Below the pieces are notes generated by a model. It did not search any database, had not been told where the DNA came from, and saw only the letters and a list, made by a program, of their open reading frames with translations. The position numbers and the translations under genes were made by a program. Below, piece after piece: positions 30,801-38,102 of a stretch of DNA of 40,189 bases; positions within the stretch are counted from its first letter, which is position 1; every line of letters starts with the position of its first letter. Origin of the DNA: a virus; IMG/VR virus record IMGVR_UViG_3300027631_000046, positions 1-40,189 of that record. One strand, written 5' to 3'.

Positions 30801-31917
30801 CTCCTGGTTTTCCTGTACCTGCTTCTGGTTTTTCTTTATCAACTTTACCTTGTGCAGTTTGGTCTTTTTTGGTTGGTTGGCCTGGTTGAGCCGGTTTATC
30901 AGCTTGGACTTTTGTTTTTCCAGGTTCTTCTTTTTTCTTTGGTTCGTTTGCAGGTGCATCTTCTGGCCCTGCTATTTTTGCAGCTTGGATATGTGCAGGG
31001 TGGTCTTTTGGTAATCTCAATGCATTTCTAGCTTTGATTTTCTTTGGTTGACCGGTACTATCTGTATAAGAAATGTCGACATCCAATGCTTTATTTGCAT
31101 CTTCACCGAAATATTCTGATATAAATTCACTAAATGTCTCTTCGGTAACAACTTTAGTAATTAATTCTCCAATTGGGTCGTATGGTTTATCGGATGGGTG
31201 TTCTGTCTCATGTCTTGTAGGATGTGGTTCAGGTCTCATTTCATAAGAAGGTTTTGTATTATTACTTTCTTTTACTGAACCCGTTGGTGCTCCATTAATG
31301 TATCCTCCTGGTAAATCTAATCCTACACCTATACCACCTGGAAAACCTTCATTTAGTTTTGTTGTTATCATTTTAAAAATATCTTTGTCAAATTTTGGAT
31401 ATGCTTTAAGAAAAAACTTCTTAGCCTTTTCTTTATCGTTACTTCCTAATCCCTTTCTTACATCCGTTCCACTTATTGGATTTGTTTCTGCAGGTATTGG
31501 ATATGTATAACCTATTTCATCATAACCATACCCAGCTTTACCTTTGTATGGTTTAAAATATTTTCCTTGTAATCTAGTCGCGTCTTTGTCACCTACTGCT
31601 GCTATGTATGCAATCGTTTGACCATCGTATTTTTTTAATATTTCTGCAGGTCTATATGGATTACTTACTTTTACAAACTTAGTAGATGGAACACCAAACA
31701 TCTTAGTTGCAATTTCTTTTTTCTCATTAAAAGAAAATGGAGATTTACCAGAAGATGTATCATTTGATGTTGCAATATAAACATTTGCAGGGCCAAACTC
31801 ACTTACCAATCTTTGGTACGCATCATAGTGTCCTTTGTGAAATGGTTGAAAACGTCCTGCGTATACAATTATTTCACCTTGTATTTTTGGTTTATCTTTT
31901 TCTGTCAGTAAATTCAT
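27823..31917 (-). CDS. 1364-residue fusion: nucleotidyltransferase, metallopeptidase-like, ligase-like
   Basis: Residues about 15-185 form a HxGH nucleotidyltransferase (NMN adenylyltransferase/cytidylyltransferase type): GRFQPFHKGH (21-30) and ISGTDVR (148-154). Residues about 320-430 are a Lys/Pro/Glu-rich linker. A hydrophobic Ala/Gly region lies at about 555-610. HEMVH (783-787) with Glu810 in PIENQAHAVAG has the pattern of a zinc metallopeptidase. Residues about 990-1364 carry ligase-superfamily motifs: KTDGQ (Lys1007, motif I), IAARNKG, FMNLEV (Glu1091, motif III), SEGIVFFY (Glu1335, motif IV) and TYKLTGTF (Lys1347, motif V). The long III-IV spacing points to an insert. All three active sites look intact. 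Roles are unknown; an injected enzyme or RNA/NAD-related function is possible. A nonamer lies 3 bases before the ATG. Confidence 0.82.
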   Translation of the reverse strand: MNLLTEKDKPKIQGEIIVYAGRFQPFHKGHYDAYQRLVSEFGPANVYIATSNDTSSGKSPFSFNEKKEIATKMFGVPSTKFVKVSNPYRPAEILKKYDGQTIAYIAAVGDKDATRLQGKYFKPYKGKAGYGYDEIGYTYPIPAETNPISGTDVRKGLGSNDKEKAKKFFLKAYPKFDKDIFKMITTKLNEGFPGGIGVGLDLPGGYINGAPTGSVKESNNTKPSYEMRPEPHPTRHETEHPSDKPYDPIGELITKVVTEETFSEFISEYFGEDANKALDVDISYTDSTGQPKKIKARNALRLPKDHPAHIQAAKIAGPEDAPANEPKKKEEPGKTKVQADKPAQPGQPTKKDQTAQGKVDKEKPEAGTGKPGEKTDAPPPEQKLSGAELKNAAEMSPDEKAAAERDEKLERALDISKKEWSDEEKKDSDDANNPESPERKGVMHYIQKVGNHIGNAIKHVWEHNKEMISGVGSMIKSIATTGKIGSVKDKDGKNRHWSEFTSVGRGGGAEYEEIETDVLDSHGHPTGKKKKEKKPKISEQATDEEKELFEASWKESKRQKKAGKNLVKFSAYVIGGVAAAGAILGAGAAASAGGGITAMVKGAAAKIGYKFAANNIGGYVMKDIIKHVGLESLGMSENQSAAGGVVLGVTGIFENTDKDNEFDKDKFIKNYTKTILKKLETYKLSKEQMLRTIHRYNKDKPKNAVADLMKENISDSKKKSINHFIEYATKRLKLKEQPKITLLTGREYSEAKTSLGGYNPMSKEIYVAIEGRLGADILRTIAHEMVHRKQDELGLVKDEVKDGATGSPIENQAHAVAGILMRNYGKINKQIYNESINIDVDKGDTVLMGKFKNKKVVVKDIGKDDYGMPTINGKKAATFRLGDKGQNIFKKDEIDEMKSTDVHFMNMIKLYRDSTFRKRINAYLFGNPNKTNPTTVAKALRNMGYDEITQMEKELNIKPDLNESLLLEGGAYGHMSHPFDDMDLTFGDLKDIISKALNGDLGVVREKTDGQALAISWKNGRLIAARNKGNLANAGANAMGIEDVASKFGGRGGLTDAYNFAMKDLSAAISGLSDAQRKKIFNEGKCFMNLEVIWPTSVNVIPYGQALLVFHNTTCYDEKGVAIGADGGAAGTLAGMIKQVNADVQSKYTIQGPPITSIPKSDDLSSKQGKYLSKLKKLQSEFGLSDSDNVADYHQSWWDWWITSNAPIKVDKITKEALIRRWAFGDKGFRLNTILNLELQKWATTNDKVNVAKQQKDNIKPFEEIFLGVGADVLEFVGSVLTIHPEKAIRAMKQKFVSVASQVRSGGDPSKISKLKQELSRLNSLGGIDKIVASEGIVFFYGGKTYKLTGTFAPLNQILGIFYS

Positions 31918-31920
31918 GTG

Positions 31921-31929
31921 TATAAATAT
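31921..31929 (-). promoter_or_regulatory. Recurring intergenic nonamer, copy 7
   Basis: ATATTTATA on the coding strand, 3 bases before the ATG of the 1364-residue gene, in a 14-base gap. As with the copy at 10103, the closeness to the ATG argues against a simple -10 box for this start. Confidence 0.38.
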
Positions 31930-31931
31930 TG

Positions 31932-33368
31932 TTAAATCATGCTATTAAAGATTTCTAACTTGCCATCTAATAAAAAATTCAAAATTAATTGCATTTCTTT
32001 ATTATAATATAACACCTCATAACTATTTTTTGCGTATTGTAAAAATAAATTTTGATTATATAGACACACTTCTTTAACGTTATTTAAAAATTCATCCTTT
32101 TCTTCTTTTGATTTATTTGCAAATTTATCAATTTCAATTTGAACCATTTTTAATCTATTGAAATCGTTTTCTTCAATATCATAACTTTCATCTATATACG
32201 GATGAAATGTTTTATATCCAAAACGTTCTCTAATGTGTTCCAAAGATTTTGATGGTGCAACTAATATAAAAGGTTGGCAATGTCCTATTGGTTTCCACAC
32301 CTTTTCACTTAAATAACCACTTGGAAAATCTTCATGTTCTTGGAAAAAAATAGATTCGGTAACGATACTCAAATATGTGTTTAAATATATTTCTTTATTT
32401 TCAAAACCAAAACCTGCAATCTTTGTTAAATCTTGTATGTCTAATAATGAAGATGTTTCAGTAATTAATTTTAAAAATTCTTCGTTGTTGTCATGCATTA
32501 GGAATGAATTTCTATCTAGCTGATAGGAAAATTGTTTATCCCAAGAAACTAAACTTTTTTCAAAACCCAATTTATGTAATTGACTTAATAAAAGTAATCT
32601 ATGCAATTTCCAATGCCTATTTAATAGTAAAAAATCTTTTTTATCTTTTCCTATACTTTCTAAAAAATCCTGTGATGTTGTAACTGAGTTTTTCCTATGT
32701 TCTATTGTACCAAATTGTGGTTCGTATGAACCCTCACCCCAATAACTATAATTAGGATTTGTTAATGTATTATTAAATTCTTGTGCCTTTCCAATCATAT
32801 TGTAACTATAATCCATAACTTTATAGTTTACATTTAATTGTTTAAGATTATCTTTTAATTTAAAATCTGCAAATACAAAATATACTTTTTCATCCGGTAT
32901 ATTATTATCTTTAGTAAATCTTATTATTTTTTCAAAGTTTTTAATTTCAAATGCAGTACCACCATCACATACATAATTAATAAGTAATTTGCCATTACCA
33001 TTAACAATTTCATCCAATGCTACCTTTGAAATATTATTTAAAATAAATTCATTATAAAACTGGTCATTACCAAAAAAGTTTTCTAAACTTGCAAATGGTT
33101 CAACTATATAAAACCAATCGTATTTAATTCCATTTTTTCTATCTTCTTTAATTTGATATAATGATTTTTTTTCAGCATAATTATTGTACATATTACTATT
33201 GTAAAGTGCCCAATTATTATTCCATCTTTTTGCAAAAAACTCAAGAGAATCAGAAAAATAAAAATCCGATGCGGAGTGTATTGTATTTAAAAACTTTGAA
33301 TTTAAACAATTGGGTTGTTCTCCATTGTACGTCATTATATCGTACCCAAGTATTATTTTACTTTTCAT
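31932..33368 (-). CDS. Glycosyltransferase-like protein (paralogue of the one at 38072)
   Basis: A 478-residue protein. The most telling stretch is near residues 335-400: SIVTESIFFQE, then LSEKVWKPIGHCQPFILVAP, then FGYKTFHPYIDESYD. The TE...SEKxxKPI...QPFI layout recalls the C-terminal domain of fucosyltransferase-type (GT10-like, GT-B) enzymes, where a T-E-K segment binds the sugar nucleotide. The same words occur at the same position in the 477-residue protein at 38072-39505, so they are paralogues with strongly diverged N-terminal halves. The gene follows a 42-residue ORF with no gap. The donor and acceptor sugars are unknown, and the GT call is moderate. Confidence 0.5.
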   Translation of the reverse strand: MKSKIILGYDIMTYNGEQPNCLNSKFLNTIHSASDFYFSDSLEFFAKRWNNNWALYNSNMYNNYAEKKSLYQIKEDRKNGIKYDWFYIVEPFASLENFFGNDQFYNEFILNNISKVALDEIVNGNGKLLINYVCDGGTAFEIKNFEKIIRFTKDNNIPDEKVYFVFADFKLKDNLKQLNVNYKVMDYSYNMIGKAQEFNNTLTNPNYSYWGEGSYEPQFGTIEHRKNSVTTSQDFLESIGKDKKDFLLLNRHWKLHRLLLLSQLHKLGFEKSLVSWDKQFSYQLDRNSFLMHDNNEEFLKLITETSSLLDIQDLTKIAGFGFENKEIYLNTYLSIVTESIFFQEHEDFPSGYLSEKVWKPIGHCQPFILVAPSKSLEHIRERFGYKTFHPYIDESYDIEENDFNRLKMVQIEIDKFANKSKEEKDEFLNNVKEVCLYNQNLFLQYAKNSYEVLYYNKEMQLILNFLLDGKLEIFNSMI

Positions 33369-33497
33369 TTAGAAATTTTTATAAATAAACGGGTCTCTTT
33401 TACGAAGTTCTTCTAATTTTTTTTTAAGTTTTTTTTTCATTTTATAATCTTCGTATTTTTTAACGAAAAAAGAAATGATTGGTAATTTTTTCAACAT
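33369..33497 (-). CDS. Small basic protein, 42 residues
   Basis: A short ORF with ATG at 33497 and TAA directly before the ATG of the 478-residue gene. The sequence is Lys-rich and helical: it opens MLKKLPIISFFVKKYEDYKM, and the C-terminal part reads LEELRKRDPFIYKNF. The exact abutment to the next gene and filling of a gap that would otherwise be empty support it as real. I know no function. It may couple translation of the next gene. Confidence 0.5.
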   Translation of the reverse strand: MLKKLPIISFFVKKYEDYKMKKKLKKKLEELRKRDPFIYKNF

Positions 33498-33502
33498 AAT
33501 AG

Positions 33503-34045
33503 TTAATTTTTATTATATAATTCAGGCCATTCAACAATGATATGAACACCACCTTCGTTATATGCATTTGTATACACACTATAAATATCTTCTGAATTTT
33601 TTAATTCATGTACTTTTGTAAATTGTAATATTGATTTAAATTCCTGTGTATAATCGTTTCTATGTTGAATTCCTGGGTCTAATGGGTCTTTACTACCAAC
33701 ACCAACTCTGATAATAATATTAACCTTTTTACTGGTCATATGTTCAAATTTATCAGCATGATTGATTAGTTGGTTAGCTGCCGATACCAAAAAGTCCCAT
33801 CTTGGATAAAATGAAATTATAGTTTTACCTGTCATTGCCATTCCCAAACTCATTCCCATCTGTGTTTCCTCCATAACAGGAACTTCAATCATTTTTTCCT
33901 TTGGTACTTCCGTTAAGGTTGTACTCATTGGATTTCCTGCGTAAACTATTTGTTGTCCTATAAAGATTGTATCTTCTTTTTCAGCAAGAAATGTCATTGC
34001 TTTAGTAAGTTCATCTTTATACGGAGACATTTGTGGTGTATTCAT
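33503..34045 (-). CDS. Stand-alone thiamine-enzyme pyrimidine domain (E1-beta-like)
   Basis: A 180-residue protein corresponding to the Pyr (N-terminal) domain of 2-oxoacid dehydrogenase E1-beta and transketolase-like enzymes. It opens with the family layout (KDELTKAMTFLAEKEDTIFIGQ). IEVPVMEETQMGMSLGMAM (53-71) aligns with the DTPISEMGFAGIAVGAAM segment of PdhB, so Glu59 matches the Glu that activates thiamine diphosphate. FYPRWDFLVSAANQLINHADK and IIIRVGVGSKDPLDPGIQH also fit. The C-terminal transketolase domain is absent, and no partner with the diphosphate-binding (E1-alpha) domain is in the window. It must either pair with a partner from elsewhere or have another use. TAATG overlap with the preceding SDR gene suggests linked function. 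Confidence 0.82.
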   Translation of the reverse strand: MNTPQMSPYKDELTKAMTFLAEKEDTIFIGQQIVYAGNPMSTTLTEVPKEKMIEVPVMEETQMGMSLGMAMTGKTIISFYPRWDFLVSAANQLINHADKFEHMTSKKVNIIIRVGVGSKDPLDPGIQHRNDYTQEFKSILQFTKVHELKNSEDIYSVYTNAYNEGGVHIIVEWPELYNKN

Positions 34046-35037
34046 TATGGTTTAGAATTTGGATTATATAAATGCTTATTTGCTTTATACCACTCAATAG
34101 TTTCTTTTAAAGCCTCTTTTAGATTTCTCTTTGGTTTCCACCCTAAATCGTTAATCTTTTTAGAAGATAATAATCTAATTGGAATCATTGGTGCTTTATT
34201 ATTAACATATTCAATTGGATTTGTATTGTTATCCAACTCTTTAATTGTTGCAAGTGTTTCGTTTACTGTAAACCCTTCACCATAACATACATTAAAAATA
34301 TCGTATGTGTCATTGTTTTCTGCTACAAATATAAAACCATCTGCCATATCTTCGACATGCAATAAATCTCTTACTTCCGTACCATCACCCCAAACTGGGA
34401 TTGGATTTAAACCATCTGCCACTTTACGAATGTTTGCAGGAGTAACGTGACATTTTTCAAAATCAAATTTATCATTAGGGCCAAATGCGTTTGAAGGTCT
34501 AACAATCAAACATTGCATTGGTTCGTGAATCTGATTAGAAAAGAAATCACATAACATTTCACCATATCTTTTCATACCACCAACTGCTTTATAAACAGGC
34601 AACATTGGAGTAGCGTGTACATTTATATCTTCAGTACAAAACTCGGTTCCCATATCAGGGTAAGTTGTATTAGATGATATGAATAAAAACTTTCTAACTT
34701 TGTTTTTCCAACTTTGTTCCATTAAATTTACATTCATTTCCACATTTGGAGTAACATGTAATAATGGATTAAATTTAGTATCTAATGCGTTTGATGTGTT
34801 TGCTGCACAATGAAATACAACATCAACGTCTTTGCTGACTAATTGACAAAACTCTGCATTTTGTAAATCACCTTTGATGTGTTCTACTTCTAATGTTCCT
34901 TCGAAATCATTTCTCAAATCTCTACTGAACGATGTTGAACGTAGGTTTCTATAACCTTTTTCGTGCAATAACCTTAATAAATGTGAACCTATAAATCCAC
35001 TTGCTCCTGTAACTAAAACCTTGTCTGTTTTTTTCAT
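34045..35037 (-). CDS. NAD-dependent epimerase/dehydratase (extended SDR)
   Basis: A 330-residue Rossmann-fold enzyme of nucleotide-sugar type: VLVTGASGFIGSHLL at the start, VDVVFHCAA (about 71-79), FLFISSNTTYPD (about 117-128), then YKAVGGMKRYGEM (149-161) and VRPSNAFGP. The last third has VWGDGTEVRDLLHVEDMADGF, typical for GDP- or UDP-sugar epimerases. Lys156 is in place, but the residue four positions before it is Val152, not Tyr; Tyr149 is seven before. The same deviation occurs in the 332-residue SDR. Substrate unknown. It sits between SGNH-like and E1-beta-like genes in a sugar cassette. Confidence 0.85.
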   Translation of the reverse strand: MKKTDKVLVTGASGFIGSHLLRLLHEKGYRNLRSTSFSRDLRNDFEGTLEVEHIKGDLQNAEFCQLVSKDVDVVFHCAANTSNALDTKFNPLLHVTPNVEMNVNLMEQSWKNKVRKFLFISSNTTYPDMGTEFCTEDINVHATPMLPVYKAVGGMKRYGEMLCDFFSNQIHEPMQCLIVRPSNAFGPNDKFDFEKCHVTPANIRKVADGLNPIPVWGDGTEVRDLLHVEDMADGFIFVAENNDTYDIFNVCYGEGFTVNETLATIKELDNNTNPIEYVNNKAPMIPIRLLSSKKINDLGWKPKRNLKEALKETIEWYKANKHLYNPNSKP

Positions 35038-35042
35038 ATAAT

Positions 35043-36080
35043 TTATTTAAATATTTCCCAATTAAGAACCACATCTTCTACAAATTTTTTCGTTAATATA
35101 GATGATGTGTGACCATACCAACTTCTTTCTAAATACTTTTTTTGTTCATCTAAATCCATGCCGTTCATTTCTCTCCATAATACTTTTGGTAAATCACCTT
35201 CCATATTATAATCAAAGTTTCTAATACTCCATTCAATTATTCCACCATATAAATGTACGAAATTTTCTTCAAAAAACCAAAAGTATTTTTTAAAGTCTAT
35301 TTTGTCTGCGTATGATTTTACATATGAGTTATCAAATTGTAATTCTTTTTGTTCCCAAGTATTACAAACATCTTTATTTTCTATAATACATTCGTATACT
35401 GATTTTTCTTTTGGTGTATGGTAGTATGGTGGGGTTTTTCCTTCGTTTAGATATTTTTTACTAAAATTATTATTCATACAAAAGAATTTTATTTTTGTAA
35501 TTCCATTTATATGAAGAAAATCTAAAAGCATATTCATATATTCAAACCATTCAAAATATCTCTCTGTATAACTCATCAATTTATCCAACCATTCAAACGT
35601 AACTGGGTCTATATTAATTGGATTTTCGGTATGGTTAAATCCACCCGTTAAATGAAAATAACCTTGTTGATATGGTGATTTTTTATCCTTTCCATTAATT
35701 AAATAATCGGTGGTGTGGGCCCAGCTTTCACCATTTTTTTGCCACCTTATTGCCGGATTTGCTGATTGATATTTTTCTGGGCTCACAAAAAATGAATTTC
35801 TTGTTAATGTTGTCCATTGAGCAACTACGGAAATATCATCAGGATTAACTCCTTGTTTTAATAAATCTGTTACTTTATAAATTATAGAACGAACAATGCA
35901 CTTATTATCATGTGTTATAGTTCCATAATTATGAAGAGTATGTGTTTCTTTTTTATAATGTTGTAACCAATGCGCCCAAGTCCAAGCTTCAATTGGGTCA
36001 ATTTCCCATCTTCTTTCATCACCTATGTTAATTCTAAAATTATTTGTGAATGAGCATCCTGATACTACTATGTGTTTCAT
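35043..36080 (-). CDS. SGNH-hydrolase-like protein
   Basis: A 345-residue protein starting IVVSGCSFTNN, a GCSxT form of SGNH block I with Ser10 as the possible nucleophile. It has NYGTITHDNKC (block II-like Gly and Asn) and SVVAQWTTLTRNSFF, matching QWTHFLRKE in the next gene. A clear block V (DxxH) is not visible by eye. Many marine phages carry such proteins next to sugar enzymes, where they may add or remove acyl groups on glycans. It shares several words with the 339-residue neighbour and is probably its paralogue. The hydrolase reading is tentative. Confidence 0.55.
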   Translation of the reverse strand: MKHIVVSGCSFTNNFRINIGDERRWEIDPIEAWTWAHWLQHYKKETHTLHNYGTITHDNKCIVRSIIYKVTDLLKQGVNPDDISVVAQWTTLTRNSFFVSPEKYQSANPAIRWQKNGESWAHTTDYLINGKDKKSPYQQGYFHLTGGFNHTENPINIDPVTFEWLDKLMSYTERYFEWFEYMNMLLDFLHINGITKIKFFCMNNNFSKKYLNEGKTPPYYHTPKEKSVYECIIENKDVCNTWEQKELQFDNSYVKSYADKIDFKKYFWFFEENFVHLYGGIIEWSIRNFDYNMEGDLPKVLWREMNGMDLDEQKKYLERSWYGHTSSILTKKFVEDVVLNWEIFK

Positions 36081-36084
36081 ACCT

Positions 36085-37104
36085 TTATATTAATGTTTTT
36101 GTTTTTTTATTTCTATCTATTTTTTCTTTTAGTTCTTTTTCTATTTTATCCAATTCAGTTTGTTTTACAATTAAATGATTTTCCATTTGTAATTCTTTTT
36201 GAATTCTTATTTTATTAATTTCTTCTTCTAATTCTTTTTCTTTTTGAATTTTTACTATTTTATTTGTTTTATCCATTTCTTTTTGCAATTCTATTTTTAT
36301 TTTTTCCATACGTTCTTTAAATAAATTTGGAATTTCTTCTTCAATTTCTACTTTTAATTTATATAAATTTTTTTGGTAATTATTTATTTCATTTTCAAAT
36401 GGATTTATAAATTTAAATTCTACTAATTTTTCATTTAAAAATTTAGCCCAGTCTTCATGTCCTTTTTTATCAGGATGATGGTTATTTGTTGTATTTGTAT
36501 ATCCACCAAAAGATTCTTTTATAAAATTTGATTTATTATCAAATACAGATTCAATAATACACTTATCCCATCCAAAAAAATGTAAATGTTTATAACCAAA
36601 ATATTCTAAATATGTGTACAATGCATTTATATAATTAATTGTAGTATTTAATTGGTAATCTTCGTCTAAAAACTTTAAACTATAATCTTCTAAATTTTTT
36701 TTGTTTTTAGATTCTATACGTTTTCTTTCGATGTCAGTATCTTCATAAACATATTCATTTTGTACCGAACTAACATTTCCTTTATTAAAGATAACTTTGT
36801 CCGAATATGCATGTAATGAATTGGGTATGGTATGAAACCATTTTTTATCTTTATTTACAAATGGTAATTCTTTTCTTAAAAAATGTGTCCATTGGATTAA
36901 AATTATATCATTTTTAGTTATTGTTTTTGAATTTAATAATTCAAAAATTTTTCTAAATATATAATCATTTGACATACCAGCTGCTCCAAAATTATAATGT
37001 TCTAATTTTAAAATATTGGCCAATACATTTGAATAACATTCAATTGCTTGTTTTTTTAAACCCTGTCCTTCTGTAAATGAACACCCAATAGTAAATAATT
37101 TCAT
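36085..37104 (-). CDS. SGNH-hydrolase-like protein with C-terminal coiled coil
   Basis: A 339-residue protein. Residues 1-230 show SGNH blocks: FTIGCSFTEG (Ser9), YNFGAAGMSNDYI (Gly40, Asn46), ILIQWTHFLRKE, and NNHHPDKKGHEDWA with His210 in the block V position. The Asp usually three residues before that His is Asn207. Residues about 235-335 are a Lys/Glu-rich coiled coil (for example ERMEKIKIELQKEMDKTNK). A coiled-coil tail on such a small hydrolase is unusual and could mediate oligomers or binding to another protein. The role is probably glycan deacylation or acylation, as inferred from the cassette. It starts on a TAATG overlap with the upstream SDR gene. Confidence 0.65.
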   Translation of the reverse strand: MKLFTIGCSFTEGQGLKKQAIECYSNVLANILKLEHYNFGAAGMSNDYIFRKIFELLNSKTITKNDIILIQWTHFLRKELPFVNKDKKWFHTIPNSLHAYSDKVIFNKGNVSSVQNEYVYEDTDIERKRIESKNKKNLEDYSLKFLDEDYQLNTTINYINALYTYLEYFGYKHLHFFGWDKCIIESVFDNKSNFIKESFGGYTNTTNNHHPDKKGHEDWAKFLNEKLVEFKFINPFENEINNYQKNLYKLKVEIEEEIPNLFKERMEKIKIELQKEMDKTNKIVKIQKEKELEEEINKIRIQKELQMENHLIVKQTELDKIEKELKEKIDRNKKTKTLI

Positions 37105-38102
37105 TACAATCTACTTTTATACTCTAATATTGATTTAGTTAATCCTTCTTTTAAACTTGTTTGTGGTAAAATACCATATTGTTTTTGTTTGTCGGCTCCT
37201 AAACATCTTATTGGGTCACCATTTGTTTTTGTAGAATCCCACGTAATAACTTTTGTTTTACCTGTGATTTCTTTATAACATTCAACGATGGTTTCAATTG
37301 TTTCTTTGATGGTTACTGCTTCTGCACAACCAAAATTAATGATATCACTTACTTCTTTTTTAACAACATCAATTGCAGCTTGTGCAACATCATCACCAAA
37401 TACAAAGTCTCTACGTGATGAACCATCTCCCCAACAAACCATTTCCTCTCCTTCTACATTGAATAATTTCCAAATGTTAGAACTAATAACAGTTGCATCT
37501 TGTGCAAAGTTATCATTGATACCATATATGTTTGAAGGTCTAATAACTGTATAGTTTTTCCAACCATACTGAACTCTTAAAGAATCCAATGTTAATTCAC
37601 CCATTCTTTTTGTCCAACCTGGATGCCAATCTAAACGAGACGGAGTTGATGCCCAAGTTTCCTCTTGATTCCATGTATCACCTTCGTTCATTACATCTGC
37701 CGGTTTATAAACACCAACCGATGAAAGATATACAAACCAATCAACTTTTGCGTCAAATGATGCTTTAATCATATTGGTATTGAACATCAACATTGGGAAT
37801 AAATAATCTGCAGGTTGAGTTGACGACCTTGCCGGTGAACCTTTAACACCTGCAATATGTAATACAATATCAATCTTGTCCATTGTAAATAAATTTTCAC
37901 AATGAGAAAGATAAGTTAAATCAGTTTTAACTAATTCTAATTTATCTTGATATTCTCCTTTTAGAAAGTTTAAGTTTTCACTAAATCTAAGGTCTACTGC
38001 ATATACTTTTGCAGCACCTTCTTCTAAACATTTTTTAACTGCTGGTAATCCTACCAAACCATTTGCTCCGGTTATAATAACCTTTTTTCCTGTAAATTCC
38101 AT
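37104..38102 (-). CDS. NAD-dependent epimerase/dehydratase (extended SDR)
   Basis: A 332-residue enzyme of the same broad type as the 330-residue SDR. It has VIITGANGLVG (8-18), DIVLHIAGVKG, FVYLSSVGVYKP (123-134), HPGWTKRMGELTLDSLRVQYGW and VIRPSNIYG. VCWGDGSSRRDFVFGDDVAQA follows. The residue four before Lys165 is Pro161 where Tyr is usual. It looks like a GDP-sugar epimerase or reductase subtype seen in marine genomes with GW(T/A)KRMGE. Its start overlaps the end of the 477-residue gene by 31 bases. Substrate unknown. Confidence 0.85.
   Translation of the reverse strand: MEFTGKKVIITGANGLVGLPAVKKCLEEGAAKVYAVDLRFSENLNFLKGEYQDKLELVKTDLTYLSHCENLFTMDKIDIVLHIAGVKGSPARSSTQPADYLFPMLMFNTNMIKASFDAKVDWFVYLSSVGVYKPADVMNEGDTWNQEETWASTPSRLDWHPGWTKRMGELTLDSLRVQYGWKNYTVIRPSNIYGINDNFAQDATVISSNIWKLFNVEGEEMVCWGDGSSRRDFVFGDDVAQAAIDVVKKEVSDIINFGCAEAVTIKETIETIVECYKEITGKTKVITWDSTKTNGDPIRCLGADKQKQYGILPQTSLKEGLTKSILEYKSRL

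Noticed and set aside
29927-31031. Long plus-strand frames opposite the linker of the 1364-residue protein (up to 212 codons)
   Set aside because: They lie opposite a biased Lys/Pro/Glu/Ala-rich coding stretch, have low-complexity Phe/Leu/Ser translation and no family resemblance.
58-31929. Classical T4 late promoters
   Set aside because: TATAAATA occurs on the strand opposite to the genes, not on the coding strand, so it cannot be the T4-type promoter for them.
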